A stretch of DNA of 64,000 nucleotides from CALDTK01 sp965213735 (GCA_965213735.1 CBDCAB010000006.1:2509440-2573439), one strand, 5' to 3'. Numbered from the stretch's first letter, positions 25,309 to 34,806 are shown. A program made the numbers and translations. The notes: a model not told the origin generated them from the letters alone.

Positions 25309-25682
25309 AACTGTATGAGCTACCTCAATATAGCGTATTCCGACACCGCTACAATCTCAGGCAAAAGCGAAATAGTCGCCGGGTAAACCCAGGGCTCCGT
25401 ATAACGACGCCGCTATGCGGCTACCACACATCCCTCACGCAGCGTGGTCATAGCCGCATAGCGGCGTCGTTGTCAGAGGGTAGGGTTTACCCGGAACTCT
25501 ATAAGCTACCCCGATGTCACGTATTCCGACACCGCTACAACCTCAGGCAAATGCGAAATGGTCGCCGGGTAAACCCAGGGCTCCGTATAACGACGCCGCT
25601 ATGCGGCTACCACACATCCCTCACGCAGCGTGGTCATAGCCACATAGCGGCGTCGTTGTCAGAGGGTAGGGTTTACCCGGAA
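25309..25682. repeat. Two-copy 186-bp tandem repeat with nested palindromes
   Basis: The segment around GTATTCCGACACCGCTACAA occurs at 25335 and 25521. Each copy contains outer arms CCGGGTAAACCC / GGGTTTACCCGG (25379-25390 and 25483-25494 in copy 1). Nested inside are 21-bp arms at 25403-25423 and 25451-25471, built on CGACGCCGCTATGCGGCTA; they are perfect in copy 1 and have one mismatch in copy 2. Confidence 0.9.
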
Positions 25683-25849
25683 CGGTATCAGGAGCTGGCC
25701 TGACCACAATGATGTGGTCAGGTGGGTGCTGGGTGCTAGACGTCGTTAAACAGAGCTACCCCAATAATCTATCATCAACATGGCCGCGGCTCTACTTGCC
25801 CCATTCGACAACTTCGGCGGCTCAAAGTGACAGCCAATAATCTCTCTCA

Positions 25850-27373
25850 TCACCCTCTATACTCAAAAGGAATCGTAAACCATTCGTAGCCACTGAACAG
25901 CATCAGCCAGTAGCGGCCGTGAGCGAGCTTGCCAGCTTGGATTTGCCAACGAGGATCAGCGCCTTGCAGCTCGAGTACACTACGACCCGCAGCGTCAGAC
26001 ACAAAGGCCATATCCACTGGCGCCTCCAGCCCGAGAACTTCAAGATTGCCACGCACGGGGTTGCGCGCAAGCCGCGGCTTGATGTGCGCTGCCACAGAGG
26101 CTGCCGAACTTACGGTAAGTTCCGCCTCGTTGCTACCATCGCTCAATCTACCATTCACCATCGCCCGCAGGCGGTAACGCACGCTGCCTGCAGGTGCACT
26201 GCGGTCGGTGTAGCGGTGAGCATCGCCATCCACTTCGGCAATGGTTGTAAAAGCTTCGGGTGCGTGACTGCTGGCACGTTCTACAATGATCAATGTCGCG
26301 CCACTATAGCGAGTCCAGTCTAGGTCGACGGCTCCATTGCCAGCAGATGAGGCAGCGAGGTTTTGTGGAGCTGCCAGTGCTTGACAGCCTTCGCTCAGGT
26401 TGGTAGCGATATTGCTCCTGACATTGGGCAACATAGCGTGTAATTTCGAGCCGGGGCAGTCGGTAGAGCAGCCATCTCGGTGCCCTGCCACACCATTGAG
26501 GGTTTTGCCTGAGGGCTGATGAACCTGCATAGCAAGTGGATCGATAGCGAACTCGCAGCCGAGAAAGGCGCCAACATCTGTCAGTGCACTCAGTGCGGCG
26601 GCACTTGGACGCTGCGCATCGTAATTGCCGAGCATGCACACGCCCAGCGTCTCAGCATTAGCACCGCAAAAGTGGGCGCCTTGTCGAGCAATGCCACGAC
26701 CTTCGAAAACTGTTCCGTCAGGAGCAATGAGCACGTTGTAACCGATATCATCCCAGCCATTGGTGCCGGTGTGGTAGTCGTAAATGGCACGTACCACCAA
26801 TGCATAGTCGACTCCCGCCAGCTGAGTAGCACTGTGGTGGATAATGACATGCTGCGGCGTCACCGCAGTAGGAGTGCCAGCAACGGGGCAATCACCATTT
26901 GGGCACCAACCGCTGCGATCAATAACCGCTGGCGAAGGACAGGCACAGCTACGGGCTGCAAGTGCTTTTCGATGCGCTGTGGCGGCAGACGAAACACGAT
27001 AAGTGAGGGCTGAGACCTGCACGCGATGCTTGCCTTCAAGTTGCACTTCTACACGACCCACATTGCCCGGCAACATGAGTAAAGCCGCGGCTGGAGCTCC
27101 TGCTTCATTGGTCAAGGACCAGTCTTGCCATGGCGTAAAACGTAGGTCGCGCTGCGTATAGCGATAGCGAATGGAGCTAGGTTTTTTCGTGGAACTTTCC
27201 CAGGTGGCAGCGAGCGCATGGAGCCCGCCCTGCTGCAGGTCGAGCACTTTGCCGCTGCTAGGCAACAGCTCAACAGTTCGCTGTTCGAGTAAATCTTGAG
27301 CCTTAGCGCTAAATGTCACTAAGCTGACGCACAAGATGGTGAACAGTGATGTTACAGAAGATAATAAAGACAT
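25850..27373 (-). CDS. Secreted N-acetylmuramoyl-L-alanine amidase (PGRP/Amidase_2) with T9SS-type tail
   Basis: 507 residues with a signal peptide (~1-25, ending SAKAQ). The amidase_2/PGRP domain spans ~170-330: zinc ligands H179 (VIIHHSAT), H298 (GHRDGCS) and C306 (TDCPG), and the catalytic Tyr in GYNVLIAPDGTVFEGRG (Y212). All ligands are present, so it should cleave the amide between MurNAc and L-Ala. The N-terminal ~120 residues look like a beta domain. After the catalytic domain comes a fibronectin-III-like segment (~335-420) and a C-terminal sorting-like domain (ARNPVRGNLEVLGL...). The Cys-rich linker SCACPSPAV...CPNGDCP may be disulfide bonded. It is likely secreted for cell-wall turnover or attack on other bacteria. 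Confidence 0.9.
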   Translation of the reverse strand: MSLLSSVTSLFTILCVSLVTFSAKAQDLLEQRTVELLPSSGKVLDLQQGGLHALAATWESSTKKPSSIRYRYTQRDLRFTPWQDWSLTNEAGAPAAALLMLPGNVGRVEVQLEGKHRVQVSALTYRVSSAATAHRKALAARSCACPSPAVIDRSGWCPNGDCPVAGTPTAVTPQHVIIHHSATQLAGVDYALVVRAIYDYHTGTNGWDDIGYNVLIAPDGTVFEGRGIARQGAHFCGANAETLGVCMLGNYDAQRPSAAALSALTDVGAFLGCEFAIDPLAMQVHQPSGKTLNGVAGHRDGCSTDCPGSKLHAMLPNVRSNIATNLSEGCQALAAPQNLAASSAGNGAVDLDWTRYSGATLIIVERASSHAPEAFTTIAEVDGDAHRYTDRSAPAGSVRYRLRAMVNGRLSDGSNEAELTVSSAASVAAHIKPRLARNPVRGNLEVLGLEAPVDMAFVSDAAGRSVLELQGADPRWQIQAGKLAHGRYWLMLFSGYEWFTIPFEYRG

Positions 27374-27523
27374 CCTAAGCTACTGATTCAGAGGGAGTTA
27401 GACATACGACAGCCTGAGGCGTAGGTTTGACCTACAAGCCGACGATGAGGACTTAACTCTGGGAAAAACTTCTTTTAGGATATGTCCACTACACGGAGGG
27501 AGCCGTGCTAGTGTGACCGCAAG

Positions 27524-30112
27524 TTACAGCTTCACAAAGGAACCTCGGTAGTAGGTCTGGCCCTTCCACACGAGAATGGCATAAACCCCTTGCGCCAGGG
27601 AGGAGACATTTACTCTCGTAGCATAATCAGAATTCATACCAACTAACACGGGCTCACCTATTGCAGAGTAGATAATAAAATTTTGCTCACCTCCCGCTGC
27701 CATAGCAGGTACATTCAGCTCCTCATCGACTGGGTTGGGCCACACGTTAAGCGGCTGATAATCAATATCTTGGACTGTGGACGAGGCACATGCTGCCACA
27801 TCATACTCTACCGTCAGCGAGCGTGAGGGTACATCAGCGCAATCATCACGTGCATATACAGTTGCGGTAAGTATCTCGTGCCTAATAGCTGTAGGTATCA
27901 AAGTATAGATCAAGCTTGTTGATACCGTATCTCCGGTAATATTTCTCCACACCACATCGAAGGCGTGATTTTCAGCATCAACGTCGAGCTGCAGGGTGGT
28001 CAGCGAGTCGATACATAGCGTGTCTGGCGCTGGGCTGGCAAGGCTTACGGTGGTGGTATAGGAGGAGGTCACATCTACATCTACCTCATAAGTACGCACC
28101 TCACCAAAGGCTTCGGCAGTAAGGGTGTAGGTGGTCGAATTGGCTGGAAATACAGGTCCGAGTTCGAGCGTGGTGGCAAGTTGTTGACCGTTGGCTTGCC
28201 AGCGGTACGTGGCTGGGTAAGGAGGCTCAAAGCTTGCCGCTAGCTGCACATCTCCACCCTGACAGATGCTTAGTACCGAGGGCAAATTATTCTCTTGCCA
28301 CAGGAGTGGATCGGCGGCGTATTCGATCGGTCCTATGTCTGTTGCGCTTCCGCGAAAACGGGCGTTGCCGCTCAGATCGGTGAGCACCTGTCGATCGAGT
28401 AGCGAGCTGTCGACACCTGCATCAATGAGCGCTGCCCCGGCTTTGAGTCGATAGTCTTGATTTGCCCGCGAAACGAACGGATCGGGTGAAGCAAAAAGAT
28501 TGCCTGCTAAACAGATCGGATTGCCAGCGGTGCCAGAATTAAGTTGCGCACAATCAGCCACATCAAATGAGCAGTTGAGCGCGCGTGGGGTGGCGTAGAT
28601 GACGCGAAAAGTGGATCCAAAAGAAGCCGTGTTGCCGTGGAAGATGGTGTTCACAATCAGCGGCTCTACAGTACCGGTGGTGTCGTTGCCATTGGAATAA
28701 AGTCCGCCGCCTACATTGGCGGTATTGTCGACGAAAGCAGAGTTGATGATCAAGGCATTGCTCTGGCCGCCGATGCTGCCGAGGCTGTACATCCCTCCTG
28801 CGCTATTGGCGCTGTTGCGCGCTACGAGGCAATTGATTAGCGTTGGGTTGCAGGTTCCAGATCTGCCGAGGTGGTAGAGACCGCCTCCATAGAGGGTTGC
28901 TGAGTTGCGTTGAAACCGACAGTCGCGGTAGAGCGGGCGACTGCTGCCTTCGATGGCATTGACGAGTATGGCTCCTCCCGATTCACCGCTGATGTTGTCT
29001 AGAAAGTCTACTTGGTAAAAGGCCGGATCAGCAGTTCCGTCGTAGGGTGAGGCCACATAGACGGCTCCTCCCGCGCTCACTGAGCGATTGTTGCGCAGGC
29101 TAGCCGAGCGAAACGTTGGGCTGCATCGACCTTCGTATGAGCCGTTGAGGTAGAGTGCGCCTCCAAATTTGGCTTCGTTGCTTTCGCAGGTTAGGTTGGT
29201 GAAGGTGGGTGAGCAGTCGCCGGACTTTCCGTACATGAGGATAGCTCCGCCGCCGTCGCCTGTTATGTTTTCGCGAAAGCTGACATCTGTAAAGCTTGTG
29301 GCGATGCGTCCTTGCTCTGCGCCTGAGAGGTAGATGGCACCACCGCCAGTTTCTTGTGAGCTGTTTTGGCGAAAGCTGCAGGCCGAAATTTGCGAAGAAT
29401 CCACACCTCGAAATGAGGCGAATAAGGTGATCGCTCCTCCCGCTACCGTGGCCGAACAGCTGGTGAAGGAGCAAGCGCTGATGGAGAGTTGGGAGCTACG
29501 ATCGAAGGAGGCCTCGGAGCAGATTGCGCCGCCGTAGCCTCGCGCGCGGCCATCGGTGAAGGTGCAGTTGTTGATGGCCAGCGAATAGCTAACGGTAGTG
29601 CTCGGGCTCGTGATGTACAGCAGCGATCCACTGGCATATTTGTCGTCGAGGCCGAGGCTGCGGTCCATCGCTCTGCCGTGCGTGAAGGTGATGCCATCGA
29701 TGACTGTACCCGGGGTCGGAGCAGTGATGAGCAGTACGGTGCGGCTGCCGACGGTATCAATGCCAGGCTCAATCTCGCCGGAGAGTATCGTCGGTGAAGT
29801 CGTTGTGAGTCGCTGTGCCGGGTTGGTTTCGCTTCCGCTAAAACCTCCTAGCAAGCGCACACCAGGAGGAAGGACGAAACTTTTGCGGAGTTCGGTGTCG
29901 CTACAGGGCGAACAGCTGGTGGGGGTATAGGTGCCGCTCGCTACCCAAACCTCGGTTCCTGCTGTTGCCGAATTAAGGGCTGTAGCCAAATTGCCGGCAG
30001 CTTGATTCCAACTAGAACCATTACCAGTTGCACCAGCTTTGACGTACATCGTTTGTGCGAGTGCAAGCGAACAACAACTCGCCAAACAGGAAATTAGTAA
30101 GAGTCGGATCAT
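27524..30112 (-). CDS. Beta-helix surface protein with T9SS sorting domain (paralogue 1)
   Basis: About 862 residues from the ATG at 30112 (MIRLLLISCLASCCSLALAQ, a signal peptide). A right-handed parallel beta-helix of the choice-of-anchor Q type fills ~25-560: repeated N-x-A/T-x-x-GGAI/GGGLY turns such as SATVAGGAITLF, SQETGGGAIYLSG, SATLYGGGLYH. An Ig-like segment follows (PATYRWQANGQQL) and a T9SS type A domain (LNVWPNPVDEELNVPAM ... GVYAILVWKG). The opening WVASGTYTPT and GVRLLGGFSGSE match the protein at 35893-37929. Such proteins are surface adhesins or polysaccharide-active, but no active site can be pinned down here. Carries an exact 14-mer copy at 29363-29376 and a one-mismatch copy at 29267-29280. 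Confidence 0.85.
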   Translation of the reverse strand: MIRLLLISCLASCCSLALAQTMYVKAGATGNGSSWNQAAGNLATALNSATAGTEVWVASGTYTPTSCSPCSDTELRKSFVLPPGVRLLGGFSGSETNPAQRLTTTSPTILSGEIEPGIDTVGSRTVLLITAPTPGTVIDGITFTHGRAMDRSLGLDDKYASGSLLYITSPSTTVSYSLAINNCTFTDGRARGYGGAICSEASFDRSSQLSISACSFTSCSATVAGGAITLFASFRGVDSSQISACSFRQNSSQETGGGAIYLSGAEQGRIATSFTDVSFRENITGDGGGAILMYGKSGDCSPTFTNLTCESNEAKFGGALYLNGSYEGRCSPTFRSASLRNNRSVSAGGAVYVASPYDGTADPAFYQVDFLDNISGESGGAILVNAIEGSSRPLYRDCRFQRNSATLYGGGLYHLGRSGTCNPTLINCLVARNSANSAGGMYSLGSIGGQSNALIINSAFVDNTANVGGGLYSNGNDTTGTVEPLIVNTIFHGNTASFGSTFRVIYATPRALNCSFDVADCAQLNSGTAGNPICLAGNLFASPDPFVSRANQDYRLKAGAALIDAGVDSSLLDRQVLTDLSGNARFRGSATDIGPIEYAADPLLWQENNLPSVLSICQGGDVQLAASFEPPYPATYRWQANGQQLATTLELGPVFPANSTTYTLTAEAFGEVRTYEVDVDVTSSYTTTVSLASPAPDTLCIDSLTTLQLDVDAENHAFDVVWRNITGDTVSTSLIYTLIPTAIRHEILTATVYARDDCADVPSRSLTVEYDVAACASSTVQDIDYQPLNVWPNPVDEELNVPAMAAGGEQNFIIYSAIGEPVLVGMNSDYATRVNVSSLAQGVYAILVWKGQTYYRGSFVKL

Positions 30113-30260
30113 GAAAGTCAGCTTGACCCTGCAGAGAAGCAAAAACTGTACTTGCTGTGCAAGATCAACTAGCAAGGTAGGGACTTCACAGCATGTGCAG
30201 CCATAGCGTGGGTGTCATGTTTGTAGGAAGCAGCAACGGGGTGTGGTGCATCTTCGGCCC

Positions 30261-31745
30261 ATGACAGTAAGTCCTCAGTTGCTCTTGGGTATTGTCCTTG
30301 CATACTTTGCAATGCTGGTGGTGGTGAGCCTTTTCACAGCAGGCAAAGGCGATAATGATGCCTTCTTTAAAGCTGGCAAATCATCGCCCTGGTACCTGGT
30401 AGCGTGGGGAATGATCGGGGCTAGCCTCTCCGGCGTCACCTTTGTCAGCATCCCAGGAGTAGTCGGTGCAGGTGGACTCAATCAGCAGTTTTCATATATG
30501 CAGGTGGTGCTGGGTTACCTGCTGGGCTACGCGATGATTGCGTTGGTGCTGCTGCCGCTTTACTATCGCCTCGGCCTAACCAGTATCTACAGCTACCTCG
30601 AACAGCGTTTTGGCGAAAGCTCCTACTATACGGGTGCAGCCTTCTTTCAACTGTCGCGCGTGATAGGGGCAAGCTTTCGCCTGTACCTGGTAGCTATCGT
30701 GCTCGATGCCTTTGTGCTGGGGCCACTTGGAGTGCCTTTCTGGGCAACGGTAGCAACCACACTGGCCCTCATTTATATCTATACGTTTCGTGGGGGCATC
30801 CAAACCGTTGTTTATACCGATACCCTGCAGACGCTCGCCATGCTGGCCGCGGTGGGAATCGCCATTTATGCCCTCACGCATGCATTGGGAGGAGGAATCG
30901 GCGACCTGCCCCAGCTCATCGGCGAGAGCGGCCTCGATCAGACCTTCTTCTTTGGTGGCGGCTGGGCCGATCCCAATAACTTCTGGAAGCAATTCTTTTC
31001 TGGAGCACTTATTACCATTGTCATGACTGGACTGGATCAGGACATGATGCAGAAGAATCTCACGTGTAGAAGTCTTCGCGATGCACAAAAAAACATGTTT
31101 AGTTTGGCTGTGCTGCTAGTGCCTATCAACCTGCTATTTCTGTGTTTGGGTGTATTACTTTACGATTACCTCGGAGCCGCGGGAATAAATGTGCCAGCCA
31201 AGGCAGATCAGGTATTTCCGACCATAGCGCTCCAGCAGCTCTCGCCTATTGCAGGCGTGACTTTTATTATTGGCCTTATTGCAGCAGCATATTCGAGTGC
31301 TGATAGTGCGCTAACTAGCCTTACCACGAGTTTTTGTGTCGACTTTCTTGGCTTTGAGCGTCAGCCTAGCAGTGACGATAGCCAGCGCCGCACCCGCGGT
31401 TGGGTACATGTAGGCTTTGCTGTCCTGCTGTTTATTATGATCCTAGCATTCTACCGAATCAACGACGATAGCGTCATCAACAACTTATTCTGGTTTGCAG
31501 GATTGACCTACGGCCCGCTGCTAGGCATGTTTGGCTTTGGCTTATTTACAAGCCGCACAGTAAAAGATGCAGGTGTGCCAATTGTGTGTATCGCTGCACC
31601 TATTTTAACCTATATTATTGATGCAAATTCTCAGACCTTGTTAGGTGGTTTTCAGTTTGGATTTTTACTACTAGCGCTCAACGGTATTCTTACTGCACTA
31701 GGCTTGTTGCTACTCAGCAAACAACAAGCGCGAGTACGTACGTGA
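30261..31745 (+). CDS. Sodium:solute symporter (SSS family)
   Basis: About 494 residues from the ATG at 30261 (MTVSPQLLLGIVLAYFAMLVV), with roughly 13 membrane helices. Family features: FFKAGKSSPWYLVAWGMIGASLSGVTFVSIPG in helices 1-2 (the Na+-site helix), YIYTFRGGIQTVVYTDTLQ, TGLDQDMMQKNLTCRS, and AAYSSADSALTSLTTSF, the SSS signature near helix 8-9. It is an inner-membrane Na+-driven importer; the substrate (sugar, amino acid, sialate, vitamin) is not decidable. Convergent with htrA, 39 bp apart. An exact 14-mer copy at 30607-30620 is read as RFGES. Confidence 0.92.
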   Translation: MTVSPQLLLGIVLAYFAMLVVVSLFTAGKGDNDAFFKAGKSSPWYLVAWGMIGASLSGVTFVSIPGVVGAGGLNQQFSYMQVVLGYLLGYAMIALVLLPLYYRLGLTSIYSYLEQRFGESSYYTGAAFFQLSRVIGASFRLYLVAIVLDAFVLGPLGVPFWATVATTLALIYIYTFRGGIQTVVYTDTLQTLAMLAAVGIAIYALTHALGGGIGDLPQLIGESGLDQTFFFGGGWADPNNFWKQFFSGALITIVMTGLDQDMMQKNLTCRSLRDAQKNMFSLAVLLVPINLLFLCLGVLLYDYLGAAGINVPAKADQVFPTIALQQLSPIAGVTFIIGLIAAAYSSADSALTSLTTSFCVDFLGFERQPSSDDSQRRTRGWVHVGFAVLLFIMILAFYRINDDSVINNLFWFAGLTYGPLLGMFGFGLFTSRTVKDAGVPIVCIAAPILTYIIDANSQTLLGGFQFGFLLLALNGILTALGLLLLSKQQARVRT

Positions 31746-31759
31746 CGCACTCGCGCTTG
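31725..31759. terminator. Hairpin between convergent symporter and HtrA genes
   Basis: CAAGCGCGAGT (31725-31735) pairs perfectly with ACTCGCGCTTG (31749-31759) over a 13-base loop that includes the symporter stop codon. There is no strong T-run on either side, so a bidirectional terminator role is inferred from position only. Confidence 0.5.
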
Positions 31760-31784
31760 CGAAGCTGAAAATAAAAGCTGAGAC

Positions 31785-33308
31785 TTAGCTAGGATCGAAA
31801 GCGTAAATCTTCTCGCCTGGCAGCGATTCGTAGCGGCCGCGTACTACGAGGATGCCATCAGCAGTCTCAACAGCGCGCTCGAAATCTTCGACAGAAGTAA
31901 TCTTGCGGTCGCCGGCTTGCGTGATAATGAATCCAGCTGCCATGTCGGTTTGTCGTGCGATGCGACCGGTGCGAACGTTGCTGACGCGCACACCTCCATC
32001 GATTTTGAGGCGGCGGGCAGTAGCTGCGTCAATCTCCTCGAGATCTACGCCGAGGGCAGCCATGCCTTCAGCACGTTGCTTGCGGATGCGCTCGGTACCA
32101 CCATCGGCACTCTTGAGAATAACGTCTTTGGCAATCTCTTTGCCGTCGCGCAAAACCAGCAGCGTGATGCTATCGCCGGGGCGGCGGCGGCCAATGCGCT
32201 CGAGCATGTCAGGACTTGTCCGCACGGGTGCTCCATCGACGGCGATGACGATATCGCCTTTGCGCAGGCCAGCCTCACGAGCTGAACTCTCGGCCATAAG
32301 GCTGTCTATGTAGACGCCATAGTTAATCTCCAGTCCGCGATCATCAGCAAAGGATTGGTTGACCTCGATGATGCTTGCGCCGATGAAGCCACGCTGCACA
32401 GTACCAAACTCCCGCAGATCATCGACTACCTTCTTAACCAGCCGGCTGGGTACGGCGAAACTGTAGCCAGAGTAGGCACCGGTTGGGGAGGCGATGGCAG
32501 TGTTGATGCCAATGAGGTTGCCGTCGGTATTCACGAGTGCACCTCCTGAGTTGCCGGGGTTGACTGCGGCATCTGTCTGAATGAAGCTCTCGATGGCGGT
32601 GCGGTCGCGATTTTCACGTCCAATAATGTTGATGCTTCGGCCTTTGGCACTGACGATTCCAGCTGTGACAGTGGTTTCGAGTTCGAAAGGATTACCGACA
32701 GCAGCAACCCACTGACCAATACGCACGGCATCTGAATCGGCAAAATCAAGGTAAGGCAGGTCGCCTTCTACATCCACCTTAATAAGTGCGATGTCGGTGG
32801 TCGGATCGGTGCCAATGAGTGTAGCCTTATAAGTGTCTTTATCTCCGATGCGCACTTCGAGATCGATGCTATTGTCGATCACATGGTTGTTGGTGACGAT
32901 GTAGCCATCGGGTGAGATGATGACGCCTGAGCCGGCACCTACGCTCGGGCGCGGAGCCTGGCGGCGCTGCATACCATCCCCGCGATCGCCAGCACCTGGG
33001 CCGAAAAATTGATCGAACAGGTCTTGCGGAAAACCACCCTGAGCCATCCCACCGCGCTGACCATTCATGGTGTTGCGAATAAAGACAACAGCGGGACTAA
33101 CTTTATCGGCGGCAAAGGTGAAGTCGAAGGGTGCCTCCTTAAGATTGATGTTGGGCACGAAGGCAGTCTGATTGGCTGCGACGGCATCGGCGTGCTCTAT
33201 GCGATAGGTGGCAGCATCTGTTGTGGTGTAGCCAAGCAGGTGTAGCAGGCCGACGGTGAGCAAGCAGCTGAGGATGGAGGCGAGGACAATGCCGGTGAGT
33301 CGGTTCAT
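31785..33308 (-). CDS. degP: Periplasmic Do/HtrA serine protease
   Basis: 507 residues. The N-terminal hydrophobic segment (TGIVLASILSCLLTVGLLHLLG) is a signal peptide or anchor. A trypsin-like domain carries the complete triad H142 (VTNNHVID), D172 (TDIALIKVD) and S254 (GNSGGALVN). Two PDZ domains follow, the first opening with RGFIGASIIEV and with GLRKGDIVIAVDG, the second ending at GRYESLPGEKIYAFDPS. This is the standard DegP/DegQ layout for periplasmic protein quality control. A Gly/Met-rich insert (GGMAQGGFPQDLFDQFFGPG) lies before the protease core, as usual in the LA-loop region. Single gene, convergent with the symporter. Confidence 0.95.
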   Translation of the reverse strand: MNRLTGIVLASILSCLLTVGLLHLLGYTTTDAATYRIEHADAVAANQTAFVPNINLKEAPFDFTFAADKVSPAVVFIRNTMNGQRGGMAQGGFPQDLFDQFFGPGAGDRGDGMQRRQAPRPSVGAGSGVIISPDGYIVTNNHVIDNSIDLEVRIGDKDTYKATLIGTDPTTDIALIKVDVEGDLPYLDFADSDAVRIGQWVAAVGNPFELETTVTAGIVSAKGRSINIIGRENRDRTAIESFIQTDAAVNPGNSGGALVNTDGNLIGINTAIASPTGAYSGYSFAVPSRLVKKVVDDLREFGTVQRGFIGASIIEVNQSFADDRGLEINYGVYIDSLMAESSAREAGLRKGDIVIAVDGAPVRTSPDMLERIGRRRPGDSITLLVLRDGKEIAKDVILKSADGGTERIRKQRAEGMAALGVDLEEIDAATARRLKIDGGVRVSNVRTGRIARQTDMAAGFIITQAGDRKITSVEDFERAVETADGILVVRGRYESLPGEKIYAFDPS

Positions 33309-33404
33309 ACGCGTTGGATAAATTGAGTTTAAACAACTAACGTGGTAGCGGTCGGCGCTGTTGAAATCGCGGCCGTTAAGAAAAGCGAAAAGTGGAAGGG
33401 TGGC

Positions 33405-33917
33405 CTATTCCTTGAGGCGGCACTTCACAAAGTCAATCAATTCTTGGTGTGCGCGCAGAACTTCAGCGGTGAGGTGCCTCATCTGCGTAAACTGCCCATC
33501 GAGCATACGGGTGTGTGGATCGGTAGGTGATGCTTTGCCGATCATGAAATCGTAGCAGCGGTTGATGCCTTTGAACACCTCGTTCATTTCGGCTGCTTGT
33601 GTATCGAAATCCTGCAGGGCTGCAGCTTCTTCGCTATTGAGACGGAGGTAATTTTTGTAGGCGCGCTCATAGGTGCTGTCGCAGCTCATGTCGCGCTTGG
33701 TGAGGTCGTGAATAGAGACCCCAAAAAAGTGGGAAAGCTTGAGCAGGTTGCACAGCTTAGGCTCAGCGGTGCCTTTTTCGTAGCTGGCGATGTTTCCGCG
33801 GTTGAGGCCTACGTTGGAGGCTAAATCTTCCTGGCTGAGGCCGAGGCGTTTGCGCATACAACGCATATTGGTCGCTAAAGCGTGAACAGTAATGGCTGTA
33901 TTGGCGCTAGTATCCAT
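33405..33917 (-). CDS. XRE-type helix-turn-helix transcriptional regulator
   Basis: About 170 residues from the ATG at 33917 (MDTSANTAITVHALATNMR). Residues ~15-75 form a Cro/CI-type HTH: MRKRLGLSQEDLASNVGLNRGNIASYEKGTAEP followed by NLLKLSHFFGVSIHDLTKRD. The C-terminal ~95 residues are predicted helical (AALQDFDTQAAEMNEVFKGINRCYDFMIG...) and may dimerise or bind a ligand; no known effector domain recognised. It is divergent from the ECF sigma gene, with a 245-bp shared upstream region, and may act on that region. The longer start at 34070 adds residues unrelated to the family. Confidence 0.88.
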   Translation of the reverse strand: MDTSANTAITVHALATNMRCMRKRLGLSQEDLASNVGLNRGNIASYEKGTAEPKLCNLLKLSHFFGVSIHDLTKRDMSCDSTYERAYKNYLRLNSEEAAALQDFDTQAAEMNEVFKGINRCYDFMIGKASPTDPHTRMLDGQFTQMRHLTAEVLRAHQELIDFVKCRLKE

Positions 33918-34118
33918 GAAACACGTAGAGTTATCGACCAACAGTGGCTGCATAGCGACCACTGCGTACACTATACGCGTTGCTCCCTCAGTTAGTTTTG
34001 TCAAGATTCTTCCCACTGTTTTGGGGGTAGGAGCCGGAAATAGGGTTAAAACTCTCTTAAACCCGTGCAAAAACTGCTCTCAAAGCCAAAATCTGGGCAA
34101 AATGTCGCCGCGAGGTGC

Positions 34119-34126
34119 TATCTTTG
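34119..34126 (+). promoter_or_regulatory. Putative Bacteroidota -7 element for the sigma factor gene
   Basis: TATCTTTG matches the TAnnTTTG -7 consensus described for Bacteroidota promoters and lies 37 bp before the sigma factor ATG. No clear TTTG -33 partner was found, so this is tentative. Confidence 0.4.
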
Positions 34127-34162
34127 TAAATACAATTTACAACCCTACCAACGAACATCTCT

Positions 34163-34705
34163 ATGGACGCCGCCCTTCAAGCCAACGTTTTCAATCAATT
34201 CGAGGCCATCAGCCCAAGCTTGCGCGCATTCTCTCTCGCGCTCACCCAGAGCGAAGCTGATGCAAACGACCTCTACCAAGACACCGTCTACAAGGTGATC
34301 AGCAATGCTGAGAAGTTTCGTCAAGGAACCAACTTTAAGGCTTGGGCTGTGACCATCATGCGTAACTTGTTCATCAACAACTACCGCAAGAAAATGCGTC
34401 GCAACACCTTGTTGGACCAGACTCCGAACAACTACTTCATCGACTCCGGCCAGGTTAATAATCCAAATGCGGGAGAGAGCGGTGCGAGTTATAAGGAGCT
34501 GCTGACGATGGTAAACAAACTGCCTGACGATCTGCGTATTCCGTTCTGGATGGCCTACCAAGGCTATAAGTACGAGGAGATTTCACAGAAGCTCGGTAGC
34601 CCCCTCGGCACCATCAAATCGCGCATCTTCTTTGCACGACGAAAGCTGCAAGCACTCTACGCAGCCGCCAATGTAGAACTGACCGCTGAGGCTGCAGAAG
34701 CTTAA
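34163..34705 (+). CDS. ECF-type RNA polymerase sigma factor
   Basis: 180 residues with the two-domain ECF layout. Region 2: DANDLYQDTVYKVISNAEKF followed by FKAWAVTIMRNLFINNYRK. Region 4: LPDDLRIPFWMAYQGYKYEEISQKLGSPLGTIKSRIFFARRKLQALY, with the GTIKSR recognition helix. No anti-sigma factor gene follows; the next gene is a T9SS protein 290 bp downstream. A strong terminator closes the unit. The divergent HTH regulator shares the upstream region. Targets are unknown. Confidence 0.93.
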   Translation: MDAALQANVFNQFEAISPSLRAFSLALTQSEADANDLYQDTVYKVISNAEKFRQGTNFKAWAVTIMRNLFINNYRKKMRRNTLLDQTPNNYFIDSGQVNNPNAGESGASYKELLTMVNKLPDDLRIPFWMAYQGYKYEEISQKLGSPLGTIKSRIFFARRKLQALYAAANVELTAEAAEA

Positions 34706-34741
34706 GCCGACCAGCTAAGCTGCACAAGAAGAGCTTCTGAT

Positions 34742-34784
34742 AAGGTTCGCATCTCTAGATAACTAGAGGTGCGAACCTTTTTTT
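34742..34784 (+). terminator. Rho-independent terminator of the sigma factor gene
   Basis: A 17-bp perfect stem, AAGGTTCGCATCTCTAG (34742-34758) and CTAGAGGTGCGAACCTT (34763-34779; one G:T pair in RNA), has a 4-base loop and runs into T's. A textbook intrinsic terminator. Confidence 0.93.
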
Positions 34785-34806
34785 GTGTGCAGTTGGGATA
34801 TGTCTG

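Larger units (their letters stand above)
24694..25849. other. Repeat- and hairpin-rich intergenic region
   Basis: No supported gene in about 1.15 kb. 25005-25100 holds three copies of GCCTGCGGCGCTG and two of AGCCTCCGGCGG (a third lies at about 40324). 25143-25217 is a long hairpin and 25309-25682 a two-copy tandem repeat with nested palindromes; both are listed separately. The plus-strand frame through the tandem repeat only translates it. Confidence 0.6.

Noticed and set aside
31725..31759. Operator for htrA
   Set aside because: It lies at the 3' ends of both convergent genes, so a transcription-end role is more likely than regulation.
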